A stretch of 6,566 nucleotides of DNA from Candidatus Heimdallarchaeota archaeon (GCA_023135215.1 JAGLTP010000321.1:1-6566); one strand, 5' to 3'; shown: positions 1 to 5,874, counted from the first letter of the stretch. Notes: generated by a model from the sequence alone, not told the origin. Translations and numbers: made by a program.

Positions 1-261
1 CCAGTTAAATTTTCGCAAATATTTCTCTAGTTTGAAGATCTTGTAACACCCCCAGCTCATTAGGACTGTGGGTATGAAGAAAACTATTACACCCAACATG
101 CTGTGTAGAATTCCGTGTAGTGGATCTAGATTTAAAATTAATCTCATGAATGCTTCAACATCAATTATAATGGTTCCCAGTAACAAAGCAATTGGATCTA
201 AAAATATTAAAATTGAGAAGACAAAAACTCCAAAACCCAAATGAAAAGGTGTGAACGGCAT
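1..261 (-). CDS. Partial membrane protein with His/Asp motifs resembling membrane-bound metal-dependent hydrolases
   Basis: An open frame without stops starts at the ATG complementary to 259-261 and runs off the left edge after 87 codons, so the C-terminus is missing. The protein starts MPFTPFHLGFG and has a hydrophobic segment at about residues 10-33 and another at about 53-70, followed by a basic stretch (YKIFKLEKYLRK). Between and before them lie IIDVEAF (residues 32-38) and LHGILHSMLG (48-57). This order of motifs, PFHxG, then D-x-E, then HGxxHS, parallels the THxxxG, PDxD and HRGxTHS motifs of the YdjM-type inner-membrane putative hydrolases (PF04307). Similar short archaeal proteins beginning MPFTPFH are known to me only as hypothetical. 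The hydrolase reading is inference from motif order. It is transcribed divergently from the ribosomal operon. The start is well supported because a TATA-like element sits about 30 bases upstream. Confidence 0.7.
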   Translation of the reverse strand, partial: MPFTPFHLGFGVFVFSILIFLDPIALLLGTIIIDVEAFMRLILNLDPLHGILHSMLGVIVFFIPTVLMSWGCYKIFKLEKYLRKFNW

Positions 262-283
262 TCTTAATTTACCCTATCTTGTT

Positions 284-297
284 GCATATTATATTTG
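284..297 (-). promoter_or_regulatory. Candidate TATA box for the left-edge membrane protein gene
   Basis: On the minus strand this stretch reads CAAATATAATATGC, an AT-rich TATA-like element. Its centre lies about 30 bases before the ATG at 261. Archaeal transcription starts about 25 bases downstream of the TATA box, which would give a leaderless or nearly leaderless mRNA. This agrees with the lack of a strong Shine-Dalgarno element before that ATG. It is a prediction by eye only. Confidence 0.4.
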
Positions 298-320
298 TTT
301 TGTTCATATCTAGCAAAGTA

Positions 321-333
321 ATCTTTTTAAACA
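321..333 (+). promoter_or_regulatory. Candidate BRE/TATA promoter for the eS19-FtsY operon
   Basis: The sequence ATCTTTTTAAACA has a TATA-like core TTTTTAAA preceded by a purine-rich AAAGTA that could serve as BRE. A start about 25 bases downstream would give a leader of roughly 50 bases before the eS19 ATG at 405. It is the best candidate in the 262-404 divergent region, though other AT-rich stretches nearer the gene (around 355-363) cannot be excluded. Confidence 0.4.
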
Positions 334-404
334 TGGATTGTTCCCGAGACACTGAAAAAATACAATTAAGCACTCTCTAATAAAACATTAAAAAAGTGAG
401 AATT

Positions 405-869
405 ATGCCAACTGCTTATGATGTTCCAGCTGATTTACTAATAAACAAAATTGCTGAAGAATTAAAAAAAGAAACTGAAATCATACCTCCAGAATGGGCA
501 GTTTATGCCAAAACAGGGGTCCACAAAGAAAGTTCCCCAGATCAGGAAGATTGGTGGTATATAAGAGCTGCTTCTATTCTAAGAAAGATTTACTTCTATG
601 GCCCAATAGGTGTTTCCAAACTTCGTATTGCTTATGGAGGTCGACGTCGTCGAGGAGTGAAACCTGAACATTTTGCAAGAGGTAGTGGTGCAGTAATAAG
701 AAAAATACTACAGCAATTAGAAAAATCAGAATATATTCAGAAAAAAGAAGGACACGGAGCTAAAGGTCGTGTTATAATAGGTCGTGTAGTGACACCAAAA
801 GGACACTCATTCATAGATAAATTAGCTGCTGAGATAAAACGTCTAATTCCTGAATTAGAAATTTATTAA
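405..869 (+). CDS. rps19e: Small-subunit ribosomal protein eS19
   Basis: This is the archaeal/eukaryotic S19e protein of the 30S subunit, 154 residues from the ATG at 405. The start MPTAYDVPADLLINKIAEEL matches the usual archaeal N-terminus. The core is clear: PPEWAVYAKTGVHKE, then DWWYIRAASILRKIY, the basic loop YGGRRRRGVKPEHF, and GSGAVIRKILQQLEKSEYIQK of the winged-helix fold. An in-frame GTG at 396 would add three residues, but it overlaps GTGAG, which works better as ribosome binding site for the ATG at 405. It is the first gene of a plus-strand cluster, 69 bases before PDCD5. Nothing in it looks degenerate. Confidence 0.96.
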   Translation: MPTAYDVPADLLINKIAEELKKETEIIPPEWAVYAKTGVHKESSPDQEDWWYIRAASILRKIYFYGPIGVSKLRIAYGGRRRRGVKPEHFARGSGAVIRKILQQLEKSEYIQKKEGHGAKGRVIIGRVVTPKGHSFIDKLAAEIKRLIPELEIY

Positions 870-899
870 CAGAATTAAGGCAGTTGTTTAAAATCGAAT

Positions 900-915
900 A
901 ACCGTTTGAGCGGTT
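900..915 (+). repeat. Small inverted repeat between eS19 and PDCD5
   Basis: AACCG at 900-904 and CGGTT at 911-915 form a perfect 5-bp stem with a 6-base loop. The TTG at 906, an alternative start of the next gene, lies in the loop. The stem is short and may be chance. If it forms, it argues for initiation at the downstream ATG at 939. Confidence 0.3.
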
Positions 916-938
916 CATCAAAAGCAAGGTTGAACATT

Positions 939-1274
939 ATGTACGAGGATGAAGAATTAGAAGCGATCAGACAGAGAAAACTTGCCCAAATACAAGATCA
1001 AGAAGCAGCAAGAGCTCAAGAAGAACAAAAAGAATCACTTGAAGCCCAAAAACAAGCAATCCTTCGTCAAATACTTAATGAAGAAGCTAGGCAAAGACTC
1101 GCTAATGTTAGATTAGTAAGACCTCAACTAGCAGAAGCTGTTGAATTACGATTGATTCAGTTAGCACAACAAGGTGCAATAAAAGAGAAGCTAAATGATA
1201 ACCAATTCAAGGATGTTCTACGTAAGATCCAAGGGCAAAAAAGAGATACAAAAGTAGATGTGAGGAGATTATAA
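939..1274 (+). CDS. PDCD5/TFAR19-family DNA-binding protein
   Basis: This is the archaeal homologue of eukaryotic PDCD5 (PF01984), a small helical protein of 111 residues. Archaeal members are annotated as DNA-binding; their exact role is unsettled. A long, charged, Gln/Glu/Ala-rich N-terminal helix (about residues 2-40) precedes the family core, QAILRQILNEEARQRLANVR, LVRPQLAEAVELRLIQLAQQG, and NDNQFKDVLRKIQ. I chose the ATG at 939 because MYEDEELEAIRQRKL matches the family N-terminus and AAGGTTGA lies just upstream. A TTG at 906 in the same frame would add 11 residues. Its stop overlaps the first base of the eL39 start (TAATG), indicating translational coupling. Position between eS19 and eL39 is the conserved archaeal arrangement and suggests a ribosome-linked role. 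Confidence 0.93.
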   Translation: MYEDEELEAIRQRKLAQIQDQEAARAQEEQKESLEAQKQAILRQILNEEARQRLANVRLVRPQLAEAVELRLIQLAQQGAIKEKLNDNQFKDVLRKIQGQKRDTKVDVRRL

Positions 1275-1429
1275 TGGCAAGATATAGAAACCTTTCACAA
1301 AAAATCAGATATGGAAAAATGCTCAAAAGAAATAGTCCAGTTCCCAGTTGGTGCGTTATTAGAACCAATCGCAAGTTTAGGAATCATCCTAAAAGAAGGC
1401 ATTGGAGAAAGACCCGTATCAAAAGATAG
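1274..1429 (+). CDS. rpl39e: Large-subunit ribosomal protein eL39
   Basis: This 51-residue gene encodes the very basic eL39, which lines the polypeptide exit tunnel of the 50S subunit. The protein starts MARYRNLSQKIRYGKMLKRN, continues SPVPSWCVIRTNRKF, and ends with the basic HPKRRHWRKTRIKR. The family pattern PVPxWVxxRTNRK and HPKRRxWRR is clear, and the length is the usual 50-51 residues. The ATG at 1274 shares its A with the TAA of the PDCD5 gene, and a GAGGAGA ribosome binding site lies at 1262-1268 inside that gene. The TAG at 1427-1429 falls just within the ribosome binding region of eL31, which starts 13 bases later. The short size makes this gene easy to miss. Confidence 0.96.
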   Translation: MARYRNLSQKIRYGKMLKRNSPVPSWCVIRTNRKFRNHPKRRHWRKTRIKR

Positions 1430-1442
1430 GAGATGAAAAGAG

Positions 1443-1925
1443 ATGTCTCAAGAAGCTATTGAAAATATTTATACCGTCCCATTTTACCCCAAGTTAAACA
1501 AAACCGCGCCATATAGAAGAACCCCTAGAGCAATACGAATGTTAAAGGAGTTCATAGTTAAGCACACAAAAGCTGATTTTGTTATTATTACTAATGAATT
1601 AAATGAATTTTTATGGAAAAGAGGTATTCAAAAACCTCCAAGGAAAGTAAAGGTTCGTGCAATTGTTGAAACCATTGATGAAGAAAAGATTGCTACAGTT
1701 GAACTTATTCATGAGAAAGTCGACATATCAATTCGTCCTGAACTAGAAGGTCTTGCAATCCCAGGAGAACTAGAAGAAGAGGATGAAGAAGAGGAAGAAG
1801 AGGACGATGATGTCTCTCCTGAAGAGGAGATTCAAGAAATAACTGAAGACACTCAAGAAACCGAAGAAAATCAAGAAGAAATCGAGAAAGGACAAAAAGA
1901 AGAAGAATCAGAAGAGGAAAACTAA
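1443..1925 (+). CDS. rpl31e: Large-subunit ribosomal protein eL31 with a long acidic C-terminal extension
   Basis: Residues 8-92 form the normal eL31 core: IYTVPFYPKLNK, then RRTPRAIRMLKEFIVKHTKAD, LNEFLWKRGIQKPPRKVKVR and a final strand near ATVELIHEKV. eL31 sits on the 50S surface near the tunnel exit. Archaeal eL31 is usually 80-100 residues, whereas this one has 160. From residue 109 to the end, 32 of 52 residues are Asp or Glu, including an unbroken run of 13 at 111-123. The coding DNA there is almost pure purine with GAAGA-type repeats, so slippage could have expanded it. The ATG at 1443 is preceded by AGGAGATGA. No frameshift separates core and tail. The core is certain; the role of the tail is unknown. 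Confidence 0.95.
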   Translation: MSQEAIENIYTVPFYPKLNKTAPYRRTPRAIRMLKEFIVKHTKADFVIITNELNEFLWKRGIQKPPRKVKVRAIVETIDEEKIATVELIHEKVDISIRPELEGLAIPGELEEEDEEEEEEDDDVSPEEEIQEITEDTQETEENQEEIEKGQKEEESEEEN

Positions 1926-1946
1926 TTTCCTCCTATTTTTTCGAGG
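1914..1946 (+). promoter_or_regulatory. Stem-loop plus T6 tract at the eL31/aIF6 junction, candidate attenuator
   Basis: GAGGAAA (1914-1920) and TTTCCTC (1926-1932) form a perfect 7-bp stem with a 5-base loop ACTAA that contains the eL31 stop codon. A run of six T (1936-1941) follows, like an intrinsic terminator. CCTC (1929-1932) could instead pair with GAGG (1943-1946) of the aIF6 ribosome binding site, so two exclusive folds are possible. Whether it terminates transcription, tunes aIF6 translation, or is chance is not shown. Confidence 0.45.
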
Positions 1947-1950
1947 TGAT
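1943..1950 (+). promoter_or_regulatory. Strong Shine-Dalgarno element of aIF6 overlapping its GTG start candidate
   Basis: GAGGTGAT is a full match to the complement of the archaeal 16S rRNA 3' end. The GTG at 1946 lies inside it, so the ribosome would be better placed to start at the CTG at 1955, four bases after the element. This makes the annotated start of aIF6 uncertain by three codons. Confidence 0.6.
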
Positions 1951-2629
1951 CAATCTGGATATTTCTAAAACTATTATCTTAGGAAATTCTAGTTTAGGTA
2001 TTTTTGCTTTGGCAACAGAGAAATATGCCGTTGTTCCTTTTGGTATTAAAGATAGTTCCCAAAAGATAATTTCAGAAACTTTAAACGTTAATATTAGTCA
2101 AAGCACCATAGCTAATTCAGTTTTGGTTGGTACTTTAATTGTTGGAAATTCAAATACTTTATTTGTACCTTCTAACGTTGGAGACAAAGAAATTGGAAAT
2201 ATCAAAGAATCGCTAGAAAATAATGTGGAAATAGTTGAAATAGATAGTAAATTCACAGCTCTCGCTAACCTGATAGTGATGAATGATAAAGGGGCCATAA
2301 TTAGTGATGTTTTTGAGAAAAAAGCTCAAAATCAAATTAAAGATAGCTTGGATGTTAGTGTAACTGTTGGAAGTTTACTTGGATCCCCACTTGTTGGTAG
2401 CATAGCAATGTGCACAAATCGAGGTGCACTAGTTCACCCTCTTCTATCTGAAGAAGAAATAGGTGAAATATCCTCAATTTTGCGTGTGAGAACCGATGTG
2501 TGTACAATTAACCGCGGAATCCCATATCCAAGAGTGGGAATACTAGCTAATTCAAAGGGTGCCGTTTTGGGAACCGACAGCACAGGTCCTGAAAGCATGA
2601 GAGTCTTTGAGGTTTTAATGGCACCATAA
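1946..2629 (+). CDS. eif6: Translation initiation factor aIF6 (ribosome anti-association factor)
   Basis: aIF6 binds the 50S subunit and blocks joining with the 30S; it has the pentein fold of five similar repeats. The frame encodes 227 residues, normal for the family. Recognisable segments are ILGNSSLGIFALATEKYAVVP (about 11-31), VGTLIVGNSNTLFVP (61-75), ALANLIVMNDKGAIIS (105-120), LVGSIAMCTNRGALVHPLL (149-167) and GILANSKGAVLGTDSTGPE (198-216). The start is doubtful: GTG 1946 is part of the strong ribosome binding site GAGGTGAT, and CTG 1955 gives an N-terminus whose distance to the first GNSSLG motif fits archaeal homologues better. I keep the GTG as the conventional call. The gene lies 20 bases after eL31 and 69 bases before LX, inside the translation operon. 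Confidence 0.95.
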   Translation: MINLDISKTIILGNSSLGIFALATEKYAVVPFGIKDSSQKIISETLNVNISQSTIANSVLVGTLIVGNSNTLFVPSNVGDKEIGNIKESLENNVEIVEIDSKFTALANLIVMNDKGAIISDVFEKKAQNQIKDSLDVSVTVGSLLGSPLVGSIAMCTNRGALVHPLLSEEEIGEISSILRVRTDVCTINRGIPYPRVGILANSKGAVLGTDSTGPESMRVFEVLMAP

Positions 2630-2698
2630 AGACTATGGATTCAAAAAATTGAAAAAGCCTTTTACAATCTGCAAAATGTTAATACTCGGTGAAAACAA

Positions 2699-2968
2699 AT
2701 GAGTTCTGTAAAAACCTACCATATTCGTGGAGAATTTAAGAAGAGAAAGAGAAAAATTTCTTTTGGAAAATATGTTAGAGCACTTAACGAAGAAGATGCT
2801 TTAGAACAAGTTTATTCCGTAATTGGAAGTAAACATAGAGTGAAAAGGAATGTTATATTCATTAATCCAAAAGACATTAAGGAAATAACCGATCCCGAAG
2901 AAATAAAGGATGTTGTCATCAAAACCTTTACTGTTGAAGATAAACTAGCCATACCTAAAAGAAAGTGA
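2699..2968 (+). CDS. rplX: Large-subunit ribosomal protein eL18a/eL20 (LX)
   Basis: This 89-residue protein is the archaeal LX (L18Ae/L20e) protein of the 50S subunit, which is found in part of the archaea. It has the N-terminal strand TYHIRGEFKKRKRKISFGKYVRA, the helix NEEDALEQVYSVIGSKHRVKRN and the following IFINPKDIKEITDPEE. The C-terminus VIKTFTVEDKLAIPKRK is about ten residues longer than in the shortest homologues. The ATG at 2699 has GGTGA at 2688-2692 at good spacing. The 69-base gap after aIF6 contains no clear promoter. The stop codon overlaps the start region of prefoldin alpha, which suggests coupling. Confidence 0.92.
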   Translation: MSSVKTYHIRGEFKKRKRKISFGKYVRALNEEDALEQVYSVIGSKHRVKRNVIFINPKDIKEITDPEEIKDVVIKTFTVEDKLAIPKRK

Positions 2969-2973
2969 TTGTG

Positions 2974-3402
2974 TTGACAAAAGAAAATGTGTCTCAAAAG
3001 ATTTCTCAAGATGAACTAAACAATTTGCTACTAGTTGCTCAGCAATTGGAACAACAAGCAACAAGGTATAACCAACAAATAGAGATTTTGAATGGTTATT
3101 TTAACGAAATCCATAGTGCAGAACAGACTCTATCAGATATAGAAAAATCAGAAAAAAATCAAAATGTTCTTGTTCCAATTGGAGCAGGTAATTTTATCTA
3201 TGCATCAGTTAAAGATACAAAGAATGTTATTGTAACGATTGGTGCAGGAGTTCACAGTGAAAAATCTCTCTCTGATGCCATTAAAGTTATTAAGAAAAAA
3301 AAGACTGAAGTGGAAAATCAAATTACTCAAATAAAGTCTAGTTACAATGAAGTAGTAGAAAGGTTAAGAGAGATAGATAGAGTAGTTAAAACTGTTATGT
3401 AA
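2974..3402 (+). CDS. pfdA: Prefoldin alpha subunit
   Basis: Prefoldin is a jellyfish-shaped hexamer of two alpha and four beta subunits that captures unfolded chains and passes them to the chaperonin. Counting from TTG 2974, the protein has 142 residues, the usual size. A Gln-rich coiled-coil helix (about residues 9-60) is followed by the two beta hairpins of the alpha type, NVLVPIGAGNFIYASVKD and NVIVTIGAGVHSEKSLSDAI, and a second coiled-coil helix to the end. I chose TTG 2974 because GTGAT (2965-2969) then serves as ribosome binding site. A GTG at 2965 or at 2971 is possible. The gene follows LX with a few bases of overlap or none, and FtsY starts 11 bases after its stop. Confidence 0.92.
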   Translation: MTKENVSQKISQDELNNLLLVAQQLEQQATRYNQQIEILNGYFNEIHSAEQTLSDIEKSEKNQNVLVPIGAGNFIYASVKDTKNVIVTIGAGVHSEKSLSDAIKVIKKKKTEVENQITQIKSSYNEVVERLREIDRVVKTVM

Positions 3403-3413
3403 TCCTAAGGGAC

Positions 3414-4334
3414 GTGAAACCAATTTTTGATCAACTACGAAAAAGCGTCTCGAAACTTGTTAAAAAAATCACTCTCACAGATTTTTCTCCTAAATCAATT
3501 CGAAAGGTTAGTATTCAACTTAAAGACATACTAATTCAAAATGAAGTAGCAGTAAAAACAGCTGATGCTGTCTGCAAAAAGTTAGAAGAAAAACTACTGA
3601 AAACCGAACATACTCGTCTTTCCAATACAAAATCAGTAGTATTAGCAACCCTAAAAGAGGTTATGCTGGAAATATTAGAACCTCCCCAAGTAATTAATTT
3701 TAACCAGATATTAGAAGAAGCGAAGAAGAAAAAAGAGCCTTTTATTATAGCGTTCTTTGGAGTTAATGGGGTAGGAAAAACACTATCAATTGCTAAAATT
3801 GGTAAATATTTACTAGATAGAGATTATTCGTGTGTTTTCGCAGCTGCCGATACATATAGAGCAGGAAGTATTCATCAACTCCAAAAACATGGTGAGAATC
3901 TAGGTATTCGTGTCATCGCACAAACCTATGGTTCAGATGCCGCAGCTGTAGCTTTTGACGCCATTAATCACGCAGTTTCAAAGAATATTGATGTGGTTTT
4001 AATAGATACCGCAGGAAGAATCGAAACAAGTTCAAATCTTATGAATGAACTCCAAAAAATATGTAAAGTTGCAGAACCAGATCTCAACGTATTCGTAGGT
4101 GATGCATTAACTGGAAATTCATTAATATCTCAAGTTTTGTTGTTTAATGAGAAAGTAGGAATAGATGCTTCAATTCTCAACAAAATGGATGCAGATGTTA
4201 AAGGAGGAGCTGCTGTTTCCATAACTCACATGAGTCAACGACCAATTTTGTTTATTGGAACAGGGCAGAAATATACAGATATTCAACCCTTTGTACCTGC
4301 AGAAGTAACAGACAATATTGTACCTTCAAACTAA
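3414..4334 (+). CDS. ftsY: Signal recognition particle receptor FtsY
   Basis: FtsY is the SRP receptor GTPase at the cytoplasmic membrane, pairing with SRP54 to deliver ribosome-nascent chain complexes to the Sec translocon. The 306 residues hold a short N-terminus with no acidic A domain, a helical N domain (about 20-90) and the NG GTPase domain. Motifs seen are G1 GVNGVGKT (116-123), ADTYRAGS (145-152), DTAGR (198-202), VGDALTGN (228-235), G4 NKMD (256-259), DVKGGAAVS (261-269) and GTGQ (282-285). Some positions differ from the usual pattern: GKTL for GKTT, NKMD for TKxD, GNS for GND/GQN. The GTG at 3414 has only a weak upstream site, and an ATT at 3423 would give the family-like start FDQLRKS. 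It is the last gene of the operon. Confidence 0.95.
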   Translation: MKPIFDQLRKSVSKLVKKITLTDFSPKSIRKVSIQLKDILIQNEVAVKTADAVCKKLEEKLLKTEHTRLSNTKSVVLATLKEVMLEILEPPQVINFNQILEEAKKKKEPFIIAFFGVNGVGKTLSIAKIGKYLLDRDYSCVFAAADTYRAGSIHQLQKHGENLGIRVIAQTYGSDAAAVAFDAINHAVSKNIDVVLIDTAGRIETSSNLMNELQKICKVAEPDLNVFVGDALTGNSLISQVLLFNEKVGIDASILNKMDADVKGGAAVSITHMSQRPILFIGTGQKYTDIQPFVPAEVTDNIVPSN

Positions 4335-4353
4335 AAATAGAAGGATATATTTG

Positions 4354-4392
4354 GAAAAAATTTTTAGAAAAAATAAAAGAAAAAAAAGAAAG
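4354..4392 (-). terminator. T-rich terminator downstream of EF-1alpha
   Basis: On the minus strand, directly after the EF-1alpha stop, the sequence is dominated by runs of T, including T8 and T6, interrupted by single C or A. Archaeal RNA polymerase terminates at such T tracts without needing a hairpin. On the plus strand the same gap offers only one T5 run (4361-4365) after FtsY, so FtsY transcripts may end less sharply or read into the antisense of EF-1alpha. Confidence 0.6.
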
Positions 4393-4393
4393 T

Positions 4394-5677
4394 TTATTTT
4401 GGAGTTACTTTCTTGACAATACCAACAGCTACTGTTTGTCCCATATCTCTGACTGCAAAACGTCCGAGTTGTGGGAAATCAGCATACTGTTCAATAACCA
4501 TGTCACGTGTAGGAATCATCACTACTTCTGCACCATCACCGTTCTTGAGGAAATCTGGTTTAGCAGTTGTTTCTCCTTTGGTTGTCTTGGATTTTAGTTC
4601 AGCAAATCTTGTTGCTACTTGAGCAGTTCCACAATGGATAACAGGAGTATAACCAGCTGCTACTGCAGAAGGATGTCTGATTATTTGCACAGTTGCAATG
4701 AATTCTTTTGCGATAGTTGGAGGTTTTGTAGCGTGACCAACAACATCACCGCGACGAACATCTGTCTTGGATAATCCTTTACAGTTAAAGCCAATATTAT
4801 CTCCAGGAATTGCTTCAGCAATATCTTCGTGATGCATTTCAATAGACACAACTGCAGCTTTCTTACCAGTTGGTTGGAAAATAACTTCGTCTTTAGGTTT
4901 CAAAACTCCGGTTTCAACACGACCTACTGGAACTGTACCAATACCTGTAATTGTATAGACATCTTGAATCGGAAGGCGAAGTGGTTTATCCATGGGTTTG
5001 GGTGGTACTACGAAATTATCTAGGGCAGCAAGAAGGGTAGGACCAGTATACCATGACATAGAGTCTGATTTTTTATCAAGATTGTCTCCTTTCATCCCAC
5101 TAGCTGGAACGAAATCTACTTTTTTCGTGTCAAATCCGAAGAGTTTAAGGTTTCTTTCCATTTCGTTTTTAATTTCTTCAAAACGTTCTTGTTTGTAATC
5201 AGCAAGATCCATCTTATTTACTGCTACTATTACTTGATCAACCCCAAGAGTTTTTGCTAACAAAGCATGTTCTCTTGTTTGTCCTGTAGTACTAATTCCA
5301 GCTTCAAATTCACCAGTTCCTGCGCTTACAACTAGAATTGCGGCATCAGCTTGTGAAGTACCTGTAATCATGTTCTTAACGAAATCTCGGTGGCCAGGGG
5401 CGTCAATGATAGTATAATAATACTTCTTGGTTTCAAATTTATAGAATGCAAGATCGATTGTTACTCCTCTTTCTCGCTCTTCTTTCAATTTATCTAGAAC
5501 CCAAGCAAACTTGAAACTACCTCGACCGATTAACTCTGCTTCTTTTTCAAATTTCTGTAGATCACGATCACTCACACTACCGCAAAGATAGAGTAAATGT
5601 CCAGTCATTGTAGACTTACCGTGGTCAACGTGACCTATGATTACTAAATTTAAATGAGGTTTTTCTTTGGAACTCAT
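4394..5677 (-). CDS. tuf: Elongation factor 1-alpha (aEF-1A)
   Basis: EF-1A is the GTPase that brings aminoacyl-tRNA to the ribosomal A site. The protein has 427 residues, a normal length, with all GTPase motifs: GHVDHGKST (15-23), RGVTID (70-75), DAPGHRDF (92-99), NKMD (154-157) and ASGM (191-194). Domains 2 and 3 follow from about residue 228, with NIGFNCKG (294-301) and the C-terminal [20 protein letters not shown]. After the fifth motif lies an insertion of about 11 residues, [18 protein letters not shown], known from TACK/Asgard and eukaryotic EF-1A. The ATG has AGGTG eight bases upstream (5686-5690). The gene stands alone, convergent with FtsY; the uS10 gene that often follows it in archaea is absent here. 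It is probably highly expressed. Confidence 0.98.
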   Translation of the reverse strand: MSSKEKPHLNLVIIGHVDHGKSTMTGHLLYLCGSVSDRDLQKFEKEAELIGRGSFKFAWVLDKLKEERERGVTIDLAFYKFETKKYYYTIIDAPGHRDFVKNMITGTSQADAAILVVSAGTGEFEAGISTTGQTREHALLAKTLGVDQVIVAVNKMDLADYKQERFEEIKNEMERNLKLFGFDTKKVDFVPASGMKGDNLDKKSDSMSWYTGPTLLAALDNFVVPPKPMDKPLRLPIQDVYTITGIGTVPVGRVETGVLKPKDEVIFQPTGKKAAVVSIEMHHEDIAEAIPGDNIGFNCKGLSKTDVRRGDVVGHATKPPTIAKEFIATVQIIRHPSAVAAGYTPVIHCGTAQVATRFAELKSKTTKGETTAKPDFLKNGDGAEVVMIPTRDMVIEQYADFPQLGRFAVRDMGQTVAVGIVKKVTPK

Positions 5678-5743
5678 CTTTTATACACCTTTTTTATTAG
5701 AAACACTAATGTTTTGGTTATATTTTAATAATTCCCCTTGTTC

Positions 5744-5757
5744 AATTTTTAAAAGCG
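5744..5757 (-). promoter_or_regulatory. Candidate BRE/TATA promoter of EF-1alpha
   Basis: On the minus strand this reads CGCTTTTAAAAATT, a TATA-like TTTTAAAAA preceded by CGC, which fits BRE plus TATA order. Transcription would start near 5720, leaving a leader of about 40 bases that contains the AGGTG ribosome binding site. Copies of AACCAAAAC lie just upstream of it (5757-5765) and in the leader (5711-5719). Confidence 0.5.
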
Positions 5758-5785
5758 TTTTGGTTGGGTTGTCTTTAATTAACAC

Positions 5786-5814
5786 ACCCTTATTTCTCAA
5801 AGTAAGAACCCTTA
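5786..5814 (-). repeat. Pair of TAAGGGT direct repeats upstream of the EF-1alpha promoter
   Basis: TAAGGGT on the minus strand occurs at 5808-5814 and again at 5786-5792. The two copies are 22 bases apart, about two helical turns, and end about 30 bases upstream of the TATA-like element. The spacing would suit a dimeric activator, but a 7-base repeat in AT-rich DNA can be chance. Nothing else is recognisable in the 229-base gap; short frames there have no coding character. Confidence 0.25.
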
Positions 5815-5874
5815 ATATTTTTTAGTTTTTTTGATAACCTTACTAAATAAGACAACTATTCCCTCACCTAATGT

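Noticed and set aside
1770..1810. GAAGA-rich purine repeat as a possible independent repeat element
   Set aside because: It is in frame and fully explained as codons of the acidic eL31 tail, so it is not listed as a separate element.
2098..2298. Minus-strand open frame of 66 codons opposite aIF6
   Set aside because: It lies wholly inside the clearly coding aIF6 gene, has no recognisable family features and no ribosome binding site; it is a shadow frame.
2812..3009. Minus-strand open frame of 65 codons opposite LX and the start of prefoldin
   Set aside because: It is antisense to two solid genes and shows no protein-family pattern.
4413..5198. Three plus-strand open frames opposite EF-1alpha (4413-4622, 4829-5023, 4992-5198)
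   Set aside because: All are antisense to the highly conserved EF-1alpha coding sequence and have no own signals.
5710..5823. Short plus-strand frame beginning ATG at 5710 in the EF-1alpha upstream region
   Set aside because: It encodes 37 residues of random-looking composition, has no ribosome binding site and runs across the EF-1alpha promoter on the other strand.
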